Below, piece by piece: positions 54,907-64,000 of a stretch of 64,000 nt of DNA (position 1 is its first letter; each line of letters begins with the position of its first letter). The stretch lies in NCBI RefSeq assembly GCF_001269655.1, contig NZ_LHVE01000002.1, forward strand, positions 310,001-374,000, in the 5' to 3' direction. This stretch comes from Pseudomonas thivervalensis (GTDB lineage Bacteria; Pseudomonadota; Gammaproteobacteria; Pseudomonadales; Pseudomonadaceae). The notes under the pieces are model-generated. The model was not told where the DNA came from and ran no database searches. It saw only the letters and a list, made by a program, of their open reading frames with translations. A program made the translations under genes and the position numbers.

Positions 54907-55003
54907 CATCGCGAGCAAGCTCGCTCCCACAGGGGATCTCCGGTGGTTGCAACTGTTGTTTTCACAACGGATCCCCATGTGGGAGCGAGCCTGCTCGCGA
55001 TGA
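54907..55003. repeat. REPIN, GTGGGAGCGAGC type
   Basis: Copies at 54907-54930 (inverted) and 54979-55003 (forward). The remainder of the gap 54731-54906 shows an AT-rich stretch that may hold the leuA promoter. Confidence 0.8.
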
Positions 55004-55027
55004 GGCCAGTAGCCTCACCACAAAAAC

Positions 55028-55849
55028 TCAGGGTTGAAACGCCCCGATGAAAATCGCCGGATCCACCCGCGCATCATTCAAGCTGATATTCCAGTGCATG
55101 TGCGGCCCGGTCGCGCGACCGGTGGCGCCGACCTTGCCTACCACGGTGCCCCGGGCCAGTTGCTGGCCGACCTTCACGTCGATCTTCGACATGTGGCAGA
55201 ACATGCTGATAAAGCCCTGGCCATGGTCGACGAACACGGTATTGCCGTTGAAAAAGTAACTGCCGGTGAGGATCACCTTGCCGGCGGCCGGGGTCTTGAT
55301 CGGCGTGCCGGCGGGCACGGCGAAGTCCAGGCCGGCGTGGGGGTTGCGCTCTTCGCCGTTGAAGAAGCGGCGCACGCCGAACTTGCTCGACAGCGGGCCG
55401 TCGACCGGTTTGTCCAGCAACAGGTTGCTGGGGATGTTCGGGCTGAAGCTGCGGTAGGCCTTCAGTTGCACCGCCAGCTCGGCGTCGATGCGCTTGAGGT
55501 CCGCCGGGTTCGGATTGACCTGGCGTTTGTTCTTCAGGGTGATGTGTTGCTCGGGGTACTTCTTGTAGCCGACCACGAAGGGCTGGGTGCTGCCGCCGCT
55601 GCTGATCTGCTGGGTGCCGGGCTGGACCGTCAGCGGGATGCCAACAATCGCCAGCCAGTTTTGCTGTTCCTTGACCACCAGCACCGGTTTGCCCTGGTAG
55701 CTGGCTTTCGGCGCCTGGGCCGCGCTGCCGAGGTCCACCACGGCCACGCCGCCGGGCACGGGTTTGTTCAACAGGCGGGTGATGTAGCTGTCGGCGTGGG
55801 CATTGAAGGTCAGGCACAGCAACAGAAGGGGAGCGAGAAATCGCGGCAT
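55028..55849 (-). CDS. M23-family peptidoglycan peptidase
   Basis: 273 residues. Signal peptide MPRFLAPLLLLCLTFNAHA, an N-terminal domain (~20-150) and a C-terminal LytM/M23 domain with zinc residues His and Asp in HAGLDFAVPAGTPIKTPA and the HMHW pair in GPHMHWNISLN; between them VFVDHGQGFISMFCHMSK. It should trim peptidoglycan cross-bridges in the periplasm or activate amidases. It lies 3 bases after xseA on the minus strand and may be co-transcribed. Confidence 0.9.
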   Translation of the reverse strand: MPRFLAPLLLLCLTFNAHADSYITRLLNKPVPGGVAVVDLGSAAQAPKASYQGKPVLVVKEQQNWLAIVGIPLTVQPGTQQISSGGSTQPFVVGYKKYPEQHITLKNKRQVNPNPADLKRIDAELAVQLKAYRSFSPNIPSNLLLDKPVDGPLSSKFGVRRFFNGEERNPHAGLDFAVPAGTPIKTPAAGKVILTGSYFFNGNTVFVDHGQGFISMFCHMSKIDVKVGQQLARGTVVGKVGATGRATGPHMHWNISLNDARVDPAIFIGAFQP

Positions 55850-55852
55850 GAA

Positions 55853-57232
55853 TCAATCCAGTAAAGAAAGGGTGACCGGCGTCAGGTGATTGTCTTCGAC
55901 CCGCACCAGCAGTTCGCCTTCGCCGAGCTTGGCGGTCAGGCGCTGGCCGGTCTGGGTTTGCCCGGCGCTGCGAATCGCATGGCCGCGTTCGTCGAGCAAA
56001 ATGCTGTAGCCGCGACCGAGGGTCGCCAGGGGGCTGACAATGTGCAGCGTCTGCATCTGGTTGTGCAATTGCACACGTCGCGTCTTGAGCCCTTCGCGCA
56101 TGGCTCGGGGCAAGCGCTCGGCCAGGCTGTCCAGGCGCTGGCGCAACATCGCCAGTTGGCGGCCCGGATGCTGCCCGGCCAGGCGGGTTTCCAGGCGGAT
56201 CAGGCGTTCGCGGCGGGTGTTGAGGCTGCGTTCGAAGGCCCGGCGCATGCGCATGTCCAGGTCGTCGAGGCGCTGGGCTTGCTGGCGCAGGCGTTCGCCG
56301 GGATGACGCAGGCGCCGGGTCAGACCTTCGAGGCGCAGTTGATCGCGCATCAGCCGGTCGCGCATGCGCATCACCAGTCGCCGGTGCAGGCTTTCGACCC
56401 GGCGCACCAGGTCGCCGACATCCGGCGCCAGCAGCTCGGCGGCGGCGGACGGAGTCGGGGCGCGGACGTCGGCGACGAAATCGCTGATGGACACGTCGGT
56501 TTCATGGCCCACGGCGCTGACGATCGGCGTGACGCAGGCATCCACTGCCCGGGCCACGGCCTCTTCGTTGAAGCACCACAGGTCCTCCAACGAACCGCCG
56601 CCCCGGGCCAGGATCAGCGCATCGAAGCCACGGGCATCGGCCAGTTTCAGGGCGCGGACGATTTGCGCGGTGGCTTCGCGGCCTTGCACGGCGGTGGGAA
56701 TCAAGGTCAGGGATATCTGCGGCGCGCGGCGGCGGAACACGCTGATGATGTCGCGGATCACCGCGCCGGTGGGCGAGCTGATGATGCCGATGCGTTGCGG
56801 ATGGGCTGGCAGCGGCACCTTGCGCTCGGCACTGAACAGGCCTTCGGCGCTGAGTTTTTCCTTCAGGGCATCGAAGGCCAGGCGCAGGGCGCCATCGCCG
56901 GCCGGTTCCACGGTGTCGAGGATCAGTTGATAGTCGCCACGGCCTTCGAACAGCGAGACCTTGCCGCGCACTTTCACGGCCAGCCCGTCCTTCAAGGCTT
57001 GGCGCACCCGCGCGGCGTTCTGCCGGAACAGCGCGCAACGCACCTGGGCGCCGCTGTCCTTGAGGGTGAAATACACATGGCCGGAGGCGGGGCGGGCGAG
57101 GTTGGAGATCTCGCCCTCGACCCAGATGTTGCTGAACACGTCTTCGAGCAACACCCGCGCACGGCCGTTGAGCTGGCTGACAGTCAGGACCTCGCGGTCC
57201 AGGCCCAGTCGGGCAAAGGGATCTTTAATCAT
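55853..57232 (-). CDS. xseA: Exodeoxyribonuclease VII large subunit
   Basis: 459 residues from ATG 57232 (MIKDPFARLGLDREVLT), as in Pseudomonas homologues; ATG 57241 adds three residues. N-terminal OB-fold (VEGEISNLARPASGHVYFTLKD), then the catalytic region with GIISSPTGAVIRDI, DALILARGGGSLEDLWCFN and VGHETDVSISDFVADVRAPTPSAAAE, followed by long helical arms (~280-390) and a small C-terminal strand domain. With XseB it degrades single-stranded DNA. No xseB is nearby. Confidence 0.95.
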   Translation of the reverse strand: MIKDPFARLGLDREVLTVSQLNGRARVLLEDVFSNIWVEGEISNLARPASGHVYFTLKDSGAQVRCALFRQNAARVRQALKDGLAVKVRGKVSLFEGRGDYQLILDTVEPAGDGALRLAFDALKEKLSAEGLFSAERKVPLPAHPQRIGIISSPTGAVIRDIISVFRRRAPQISLTLIPTAVQGREATAQIVRALKLADARGFDALILARGGGSLEDLWCFNEEAVARAVDACVTPIVSAVGHETDVSISDFVADVRAPTPSAAAELLAPDVGDLVRRVESLHRRLVMRMRDRLMRDQLRLEGLTRRLRHPGERLRQQAQRLDDLDMRMRRAFERSLNTRRERLIRLETRLAGQHPGRQLAMLRQRLDSLAERLPRAMREGLKTRRVQLHNQMQTLHIVSPLATLGRGYSILLDERGHAIRSAGQTQTGQRLTAKLGEGELLVRVEDNHLTPVTLSLLD

Positions 57233-57392
57233 GGGCGGCATGATAAGGGCATTTGTTGGTGAATCTCCATGTGTGCAAATAATTAGACCGAGTTGCCTGC
57301 TCGCGATAGCGGTGGATCAGTCACCATAAGTGCTGGATGTAACCCCCGGCATCTGGCTAAAGTCCCCGCTCTCCTCATCAAGGAAGTGCTGG

Positions 57393-58160
57393 ATGAATCT
57401 TCTGTCGTGGTTGGGCCAGTGGGCATTTGCTCCCCTGGATTGGCTGGTGATCGGCCTGGCCATTGCCCTGGCCTACATCGTGTTCGGCATCGCCGGGTTC
57501 GGCACAGCGTTGGTGGCCGCGCCTATCCTGCTGCTGTTCATGCCACTGTCGAAAATCGTCCCGCTGCTGGTCTTGCTCGATTTCGTCGCGGCGTTTGGCA
57601 ACCTGTTGCCATCGCGTCGGGACGTGTCCCGGCCGGAACTGCTGCGGTTGCTGCCGTGCATGGCAGTGGGCTGCACCCTGGGGGTGATTTTCCTGCTCAA
57701 CCTCAAGTCCGACCTGTTGTTGCTGTTGATGGGGCTGTTCATCAGCAGCTATGCCATCTATAGCCTGTTGATAAAGACCCGGCCGACGCAGCTGTCTTCG
57801 TTGTGGGCGTTTCCGATGGGCACCGTGGGCGGGATGTTCGGCGCGTTGTTTGGCAGTGGCGGCTTTTTATATGCCATCTACCTGAACAGCCGCTTGCCCA
57901 AGGACCCGGCCCGGGCCACGCAAAGTGCCTTGATCAGTTGCAGCACCGTGGTGCGCTTGAGCCTGTTTATCATCGCCGGCGTGTATGCCGAGCTACCCTT
58001 GTTGGTACTGGCGCTGTGTTTGTTGCCGGCCATGGCGCTGGGGTTGTGGGTGGGGCGTCGCCTGACCATGAGGTTGTCGCGCGAGGCGTTCGTGCGGTTG
58101 GTCACCTGGCTGGTGCTCGCCAGTGGCCTCGCGTTGATCGGACGCTACCTGAGTGCTTGA
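57393..58160 (+). CDS. TauE/SafE-family sulfite/organoacid exporter
   Basis: 255 residues, about eight membrane segments: LVIGLAIALAYIVFGIAGFG, LVAAPILLLFMPLSKIVPLL, LLLLMGLFISSYAIYSLL, LFIIAGVYAELPLLVLALCL. The repeated GxAGFGTAL/GGMFGALFGSGGFLY pattern is the family signature. Members export sulfite, sulfoacetate or similar anions. ATG 57393 follows AAGGA at 8 bases. The substrate is not indicated by neighbours. Confidence 0.85.
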   Translation: MNLLSWLGQWAFAPLDWLVIGLAIALAYIVFGIAGFGTALVAAPILLLFMPLSKIVPLLVLLDFVAAFGNLLPSRRDVSRPELLRLLPCMAVGCTLGVIFLLNLKSDLLLLLMGLFISSYAIYSLLIKTRPTQLSSLWAFPMGTVGGMFGALFGSGGFLYAIYLNSRLPKDPARATQSALISCSTVVRLSLFIIAGVYAELPLLVLALCLLPAMALGLWVGRRLTMRLSREAFVRLVTWLVLASGLALIGRYLSA

Positions 58161-58229
58161 CCTGGCCCAGCCAGGGATTAAGCTGCCGGCCCTTTATAAG
58201 ATCCGCCAGGGAAACCTCCAGGCCTCGCC

Positions 58230-58778
58230 ATGAACTCGCAAAGCATCATCGTCCCGAAAATTTCCACCTTGCCGGTCCACGAGCCTCGGGCCCGGGCGAT
58301 CGTGCGCTGGTTGGTGCGCAAGAATATCGTCGAAGAACAACTGACCACCTGCGGACGCACCGGCAATCGCATGGCCCACGCCATTGCCCCCGGTGCCCGC
58401 GCGGTGGTCATGCACCCCGAAGCCTTGCCGTTCGGCGAATCGATCAATGGCCTGGAGATCATCACCAAGCGCTGCATCTATACGCCGGCCAAGGGCTTTC
58501 TCGAAGAAGCCGGTTGCGCCGAGTGTCGCAGGGAGGTTGGCGAGGCGCTGTTCGAAAGCCTGGAAGACTGGATGCCGGCGCGCACCGACAACTTCACCTG
58601 CCCCGAATGCGGTCATGAAGATGACATCAACGGTTTCCTGTTCCTGCAGCCCTGCGGTTTTTCCAACCTGGGGTTCATCTTCAATAACTGGCTGGAGGCG
58701 GGGTTCAAGCAGGACTTTCTTGACGAATTCGCCGATTGGCTCGATCAGCCGGTGAGTTGGGTGAAGGTGGAATTGTAG
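58230..58778 (+). CDS. Conserved Pseudomonas protein with Cys-rich zinc-ribbon-like pairs
   Basis: 182 residues. Two Cys pairs (CAECRREV and CPECGHEDD) suggest a zinc ribbon, and the rest has aromatic acidic features (FNNWLEAGFKQDFLDEFADW). Homologues are often labelled 'sugar ABC transporter ATPase', but no Walker A or ABC signature is present, so that name is not supported here. Role unknown. It follows the TauE-type gene by 69 bases and may be co-transcribed. Confidence 0.7.
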   Translation: MNSQSIIVPKISTLPVHEPRARAIVRWLVRKNIVEEQLTTCGRTGNRMAHAIAPGARAVVMHPEALPFGESINGLEIITKRCIYTPAKGFLEEAGCAECRREVGEALFESLEDWMPARTDNFTCPECGHEDDINGFLFLQPCGFSNLGFIFNNWLEAGFKQDFLDEFADWLDQPVSWVKVEL

Positions 58779-58813
58779 CGAGAAACAGCCGCTGTAGAGA
58801 GGAACACACCCCG

Positions 58814-58906
58814 GTGGCGAGGGAGCTTGCTCCCGCTCGGTTGCGCAGCAATCGCCAAAAAGCCGGGGCCGCTTCGCAGCCCAGCGGGAGCAAGCTCCCT
58901 CGCCAC
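58814..58906. repeat. REPIN, GTGGCGAGGGAGC type
   Basis: Forward copy 58814-58850 and inverted copy 58865-58906 (GGGGCCGCTTCGCAGCCC... CTCCCTCGCCAC). Confidence 0.85.
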
Positions 58907-58994
58907 AAAAGCCAGCCTGTCCCAGCTCTAAACAGGTTCTGAGCTTAGATGGGCGTGGAGTGATTTAGCCCGTCAATCACCCCGCCAATAATAG

Positions 58995-60542
<1,548 letters not shown>

Positions 60543-60567
60543 GGCCTCCAGCAAAACGTTAAATCAC

Positions 60568-60596
60568 CGGGGCTGTTCATTCAGCCCCGAGTTGTT
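60568..60596 (+). terminator. Hairpin between guaB and guaA
   Basis: CGGGGCTG and CAGCCCCG flank a 6-base loop; the T-run is interrupted, so partial read-through into guaA is likely. Confidence 0.55.
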
Positions 60597-60622
60597 TCTG
60601 ATTCCCTACATGAGAATGAGTC

Positions 60623-62200
60623 ATGGCCCTCGACATTCACGCTCACCGCATCCTGATCCTCGACTTCGGTTCCCAGTACACCCAGCTGATCGCCCGCCGC
60701 GTGCGTGAAATCGGCGTGTACTGCGAACTGCATCCGTTCGACATGGATGACGAAGCGATTCGCGAATTCGCTCCGAAAGGCGTCATCCTCGCCGGCGGCC
60801 CCGAGTCCGTGCACGAAGCCGACAGCCCGCGCTGCCCGCAAGCCGTGTTCGACCTGGGTGTGCCGGTCTTCGGTATCTGCTACGGCATGCAGACCATGGC
60901 TGAACAGCTGGGCGGCAAGGTCGAAGGTTCGGACCTGCGTGAGTTCGGTTACGCCCGCGTCGACGTGGTCGGCAAGAGCCGCCTGTTGGACGGCATCGAG
61001 GACCACGTCGACGCCGACGGCCTGTTCGGCCTGGACGTGTGGATGAGCCACGGTGACAAGGTCACCAAGATGCCGGAAGACTTCCACATCCTGGCCAGCA
61101 CCCCGAGCTGCCCGATCGCCGGCATGTTCAACGACGATCGCCGCTACTACGGCGTGCAGTTCCACCCTGAAGTGACCCACACCAAGCAGGGCGGCCGCAT
61201 CCTGTCGCGCTTCATCCTCGACATCTGCGGGTGCGAAGCCCTGTGGACCCCGTCGAAAATCGCCGAAGATGCCATCGCCCAGGTCCGCGCCCAGGTTGGC
61301 ACCGACAACGTGCTGCTGGGCCTGTCTGGCGGCGTTGACTCCTCGGTGGTTGCCGCATTGCTGCACAAGGCCATCGGCGACCAGTTGACCTGCGTCTTCG
61401 TCGACAACGGCCTGCTGCGCCTGCACGAAGGCGAGCAAGTGATGGCCATGTTCGCCGAGAACATGGGCGTCAAGGTGATCCGCGCCAACGCCGAAGAGCA
61501 GTTCCTGAACAACCTGGCTGGCGAGTCCGACCCGGAGAAGAAGCGCAAGATCATCGGCCGCACCTTCATCGACGTGTTCGATGCCGAATCCTGCAAGCTG
61601 GACAACATCAAGTACCTGGCCCAGGGCACCATCTACCCCGACGTGATCGAGTCGGCCGGCGCCAAGAGCGGCAAGGCCCACGTGATCAAGTCCCACCACA
61701 ACGTCGGTGGCCTGCCGGAGGAAATGAACCTCAAGCTGGTCGAACCGCTGCGCGAATTGTTCAAGGACGAAGTGCGTCGCCTCGGCCTGGAACTGGGCCT
61801 GCCCTACGACATGGTCTACCGCCACCCATTCCCGGGCCCGGGCCTGGGCGTGCGGATCCTCGGCGAAGTGAAGAAGGAATACGCCGACCTGCTGCGTCGC
61901 GCCGACCACATCTTCATCGAAGAACTGCGCAAGGCCGACTGGTACCACAAGGTCAGCCAGGCCTTCGTGGTGTTCCAACCGGTGAAATCGGTGGGCGTGG
62001 TCGGCGATGGCCGTCGTTACGCCTGGGTCGTGGCCCTGCGTGCCGTGGAAACCATCGACTTCATGACCGCTCGCTGGGCACACCTGCCGTACGAGCTGCT
62101 GGAAACCGTTTCCGGGCGGATCATCAACGAAATCGAAGGCATCTCCCGCGTCACGTATGACGTGTCGAGCAAGCCGCCGGCGACGATTGAGTGGGAGTGA
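60623..62200 (+). CDS. guaA: GMP synthase (glutamine-hydrolysing)
   Basis: 525 residues. N-terminal class I glutamine amidotransferase with the nucleophile in [17 protein letters not shown] and His in [16 protein letters not shown]; the ATP-pyrophosphatase domain has [20 protein letters not shown]; the C-terminal dimerisation domain ends [17 protein letters not shown]. It converts XMP to GMP. Terminator 30+ bases downstream. Confidence 0.98.
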   Translation: MALDIHAHRILILDFGSQYTQLIARRVREIGVYCELHPFDMDDEAIREFAPKGVILAGGPESVHEADSPRCPQAVFDLGVPVFGICYGMQTMAEQLGGKVEGSDLREFGYARVDVVGKSRLLDGIEDHVDADGLFGLDVWMSHGDKVTKMPEDFHILASTPSCPIAGMFNDDRRYYGVQFHPEVTHTKQGGRILSRFILDICGCEALWTPSKIAEDAIAQVRAQVGTDNVLLGLSGGVDSSVVAALLHKAIGDQLTCVFVDNGLLRLHEGEQVMAMFAENMGVKVIRANAEEQFLNNLAGESDPEKKRKIIGRTFIDVFDAESCKLDNIKYLAQGTIYPDVIESAGAKSGKAHVIKSHHNVGGLPEEMNLKLVEPLRELFKDEVRRLGLELGLPYDMVYRHPFPGPGLGVRILGEVKKEYADLLRRADHIFIEELRKADWYHKVSQAFVVFQPVKSVGVVGDGRRYAWVVALRAVETIDFMTARWAHLPYELLETVSGRIINEIEGISRVTYDVSSKPPATIEWE

Positions 62201-62244
62201 TGGGGCGTCCGGCGCTGACCGGTAGCCACTAGCAAGACACCCTG

Positions 62245-62273
62245 AAGCCCGCTTAATTGCGGGCTTTTTTCTT
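62245..62273 (+). terminator. Terminator after guaA
   Basis: AAGCCCGC, 6-base loop, GCGGGCTT with six further T-rich bases. Confidence 0.92.
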
Positions 62274-62354
62274 TTTGCTTTTTGGGTCTGGCGATTTCTA
62301 GGGAAAAGCATCGCGTTTGGCGAAGATGCTTGCCATTTGTGCCGCGTTCTCGGC

Positions 62355-62536
62355 TTACCAGGCGCACAGCGGGACGATTGCCTCGGCCAAACTGCGACCG
62401 AGCGGGGCCAATGCGTAATCCAAGCGTGCTGGCACCTCCTTATAGTCGGTCCGCGCCCGCACGCGATTGGCTTCCAGACCCTTCAATTGCTGGATCAGCA
62501 CTTTGTCACTGACGTGATGAGACTTGAAAGGCTCGC
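62355..62536 (-). pseudogene. 3' remnant of an HxlR-type regulator
   Basis: On the minus strand about 60 codons read FKSHHVSDKVLIQQLKGLE, then RTDYKEVPARLDYALAPLGR and SLAEAIVPLCAW before TAA. This follows the HxlR winged-helix C-terminal pattern (S-x-K-x-L-x-x-x-L-x-x-LE ... Y-x-E-V-P-x-x-x-x-Y-x-L-x-x-x-G-x-S-L). A TGA precedes it in frame and no N-terminal half is found; REP sequence starts 36 bases upstream, so the gene has decayed. The rest of the 864-base gap from 62201 to 63064 holds a terminator, REPs and a palindrome but no other gene I can support. Confidence 0.7.
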
Positions 62537-62571
62537 GTCATTGCCAGCCAAACACAAAACCGTGGCGAGGA

Positions 62572-62690
62572 AGCTTGCTCCCGCTGGGGTGCGAAGCGCC
62601 CCCAATCCAAGCGGGCAGGATCAACCTGACACTCCGCGATGAGGGGTTGGGGCTGCTGCGCATCCCAGCGGGAGCAAGCTCCCTCGCCAC
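62572..62690. repeat. REPIN, GTGGCGAGGGAGC type (variant)
   Basis: Forward copy 62572-62604 (GTGGCGAGGAAGCTTGCTCC, one change) and inverted copy 62647-62690. Confidence 0.75.
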
Positions 62691-63014
62691 AGGGGTAGGG
62701 GCGGCTCCAAGCGGTCTGTGCCCGTCTGCGACTCGCCAATTCCCTATCGTTGTCCCTGGCTTGCCCACGTTTGTCCTTCGCTCCCTGCTAGTGAATGTCG
62801 CCTGGCGGTTCAGTCACCTTTCGCTACGATTCCTCGCCTCAACGGGCACCGAGAAATGCTTATCATCGGACGGCGAAGCCCTGCGGGAATTTCGCCGGCA
62901 TGCCTCGCGAAATGCTGTCGCGTGCCAAGTAATGCGCCTCGTGCCCCCTGTATCCATGCTGCGACCGGGCAAACGTGACCCCGCTGGGCAGAGCGTCGTT
63001 TGAAAGAAAGAGTA

Positions 63015-63034
63015 AGGTTGTCATTTGACAACCT
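63015..63034. promoter_or_regulatory. Perfect 20-bp palindrome, operator candidate
   Basis: AGGTTGTCATTTGACAACCT: nine-base arms around TT, with a 30-base gap to the ATG of the HicA-like gene at 63065. Its position and symmetry fit autorepression by the DNA-binding partner at 63345-63869. Confidence 0.7.
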
Positions 63035-63064
63035 GGCTGGTTATGCGAATACTGGAGATCACGG

Positions 63065-63340
63065 ATGATTCGTCCAACGCACCCGAAGAAAGAAATCGAA
63101 GAAACGCTTAGGTATGCCGAAGGGCAGGGGTGGCGCGTAGACGTTGGCGGCAGTCACGCCTGGGGGCGGGTTTATTGCCCGTACAAAGAGGTGGAATGCC
63201 GGTGTGGCGAGTTCTGCATCACCTCGATATGGAGCACGCCGAAGAACCCTGGCAACCATGCGCGAGCATTGCGACGCGTCGTGGACAATTGCACTGCGCA
63301 TCGCAACCAGCGCGATGCTGATGACGATGCTGAGGAATAG
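63065..63340 (+). CDS. HicA-like small protein (toxin candidate)
   Basis: 91 residues. The first part (HPKKEIEETLRYAEGQGWRVDVGGSHAWGR) has the HicA-like pattern of an amphipathic helix then a Gly-Ser-His strand, the His being catalytic in HicA mRNases. It also has a cysteine cluster CRCGEFC and a basic-aromatic block STPKNPGNHARALRRVV, then an acidic tail. It is co-transcribed with a HTH protein gene 4 bases downstream and preceded by a palindrome, so a toxin-antitoxin pair is likely. The HicA assignment rests on pattern only. Confidence 0.65.
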   Translation: MIRPTHPKKEIEETLRYAEGQGWRVDVGGSHAWGRVYCPYKEVECRCGEFCITSIWSTPKNPGNHARALRRVVDNCTAHRNQRDADDDAEE

Positions 63341-63344
63341 AACT

Positions 63345-63869
63345 ATGGAATATATTTTTACCTTGAAATATCAGCTCGCTGACGATGGCTGTGCCATGGA
63401 TGAACTGGTCGAGCGGCTGGGAGAAGCGGGTTGCGACGATGCCTTGGTGGGTATCGGGCAACCGGGACGGCTGGCGCTTGAGTTCACGCGCGAGGCTCCT
63501 GATGCGGTCAAGGCAGTGCTTAGCGCTCTGGCCGACGTCCATCGCGCGGTGCCGTCGGCCAAATTGATCGAGGTTGCGCCTGATTTGGTTGGGCTGACCG
63601 ATGTCGCCGAGATCGTAGGTGTGTCCCGGCAGAACATGCGCAAGCTGATGTTGGCCCATCCAGGTAGCTTCCCGACACCGGTGCACGAGGGGAGTGCTTC
63701 TATCTGGCATTTGGCGGACGTGCTGACCTGGCTGCAGGCCAAGGGCAGCTATTCGCTTACCAAGAATGTGTTGGATGTGGCCCAGGTGGCGCTGCAGGTC
63801 AACGTTGCGAAAGAAGGTCGACGGTTACCTGGCATGGCTTCCGAAGAGTTGGACGCTTTGGTTGGGTGA
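63345..63869 (+). CDS. Helix-turn-helix protein (antitoxin/repressor candidate)
   Basis: 174 residues; ATG 63345 follows GAGGA at 8 bases. The N-terminal half (~1-80) is a ferredoxin-like alpha/beta domain (IFTLKYQLADDGCAMDELVERL, RLALEFTREAPDAVKAVLSAL). A MerR/AlpA-like helix-turn-helix follows (LVGLTDVAEIVGVSRQNMRKLM, SFPTPVHEGSASIWHLADVLTWL). It probably binds the upstream palindrome and neutralises or regulates the preceding small protein. Homologous pairs occur in other pseudomonads as far as I recall; no defined name is known to me. Confidence 0.7.
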   Translation: MEYIFTLKYQLADDGCAMDELVERLGEAGCDDALVGIGQPGRLALEFTREAPDAVKAVLSALADVHRAVPSAKLIEVAPDLVGLTDVAEIVGVSRQNMRKLMLAHPGSFPTPVHEGSASIWHLADVLTWLQAKGSYSLTKNVLDVAQVALQVNVAKEGRRLPGMASEELDALVG

Positions 63870-64000
63870 TAGTCATGCTCAGCCTCTCCTCAGTTTGACG
63901 AGCCGGTTGGCAGGAGTAATCGTTTTTGTGCGCGACTCTTGTTATCTAATCGTTTTTTTACAACCTTAACCGTTAGCTACAAGATCAGATGCACGACATC
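63870..64000. other. Window end, no gene seen
   Basis: 131 AT-rich bases after the HTH gene. A T-rich run (GTTTTTTTAC, ~63951-63960) may belong to a terminator, but no clear stem is seen before the window ends. Confidence 0.4.

Noticed and set aside
58230..58778. Sugar ABC transporter ATPase annotation
   Set aside because: No Walker A, Walker B or ABC signature in the 182 residues.

Overview
The window is a chromosomal segment of a fluorescent-group Pseudomonas (P. fluorescens complex by inference). The evidence is the high-GC core gene order (queA-tgt-yajC-secD-secF, suhB/trmJ-cysE, iscRSUA-hscBA-fdx-iscX-ndk, rlmN-pilW-rodZ-ispG-hisS-yfgM-like-bamB-der, xseA, guaB-guaA), Pseudomonas-like protein sequences, and many short palindromic REP elements (GTGGCGAGGGAGC and GTGGGAGCGAGC types) in nearly every intergenic gap. 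No species-level claim can be made from the sequence alone.

Layout. 1-3646: 3' end of a large two-partner-secretion adhesin with 102-residue repeats, followed by its TpsB transporter. 4123-9696: an AraC-type response regulator, a 7TM hybrid histidine kinase and a TonB-dependent receptor, tightly packed as one operon. 9680-10765: a convergent PAS-GGDEF cyclase. 10971-14725: small conserved proteins (DUF2442, Rof-like, DUF2024), then a DapA-like aldolase and a class II aldolase facing a divergent XRE-cupin regulator with a perfect palindromic operator candidate between them. 14936-25500: an accessory island with lower GC, flanked by a REP element and a tRNA-Leu. 25790-48466: core housekeeping genes (tRNA-Leu, queuosine synthesis, Sec translocon accessory proteins, Fe-S cluster assembly, envelope and isoprenoid genes). 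48667-62200: der, an aminotransferase/omega-amidase pair, a FlxA-like coiled-coil protein, leuA with a short leader peptide, an M23 peptidase, xseA, a TauE-type exporter, guaBA. 62201-64000: a decayed HxlR regulator and a two-gene toxin/antitoxin-like pair behind a perfect 20-bp palindrome.

The accessory island holds an S-type pyocin-like protein with a complete colicin E3-type ribonuclease end, three related small proteins and a clear cloacin/E3-type immunity gene; two intact DUF6124 genes and one 3' remnant; a barstar-like gene without a visible barnase; an HNH protein with a C-terminal SEC-C motif; a frameshifted gene; and several membrane proteins of unknown role.

The most unusual signal is in the ~300-nt leaders of the two DUF6124 copies. 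Each leader contains the same 7-mer at three places, two direct and one inverted. Between the two copies the 7-mer changes at two positions, and all three sites change together (TTAGCAG/CTGCTAA/TTAGCAG against TTAGTCG/CGACTAA/TTAGTCG). This is a compensatory pattern expected of a switchable RNA structure or of matched protein or recombination sites, and it is embedded in a ~659-bp direct repeat that brackets the pyocin locus.
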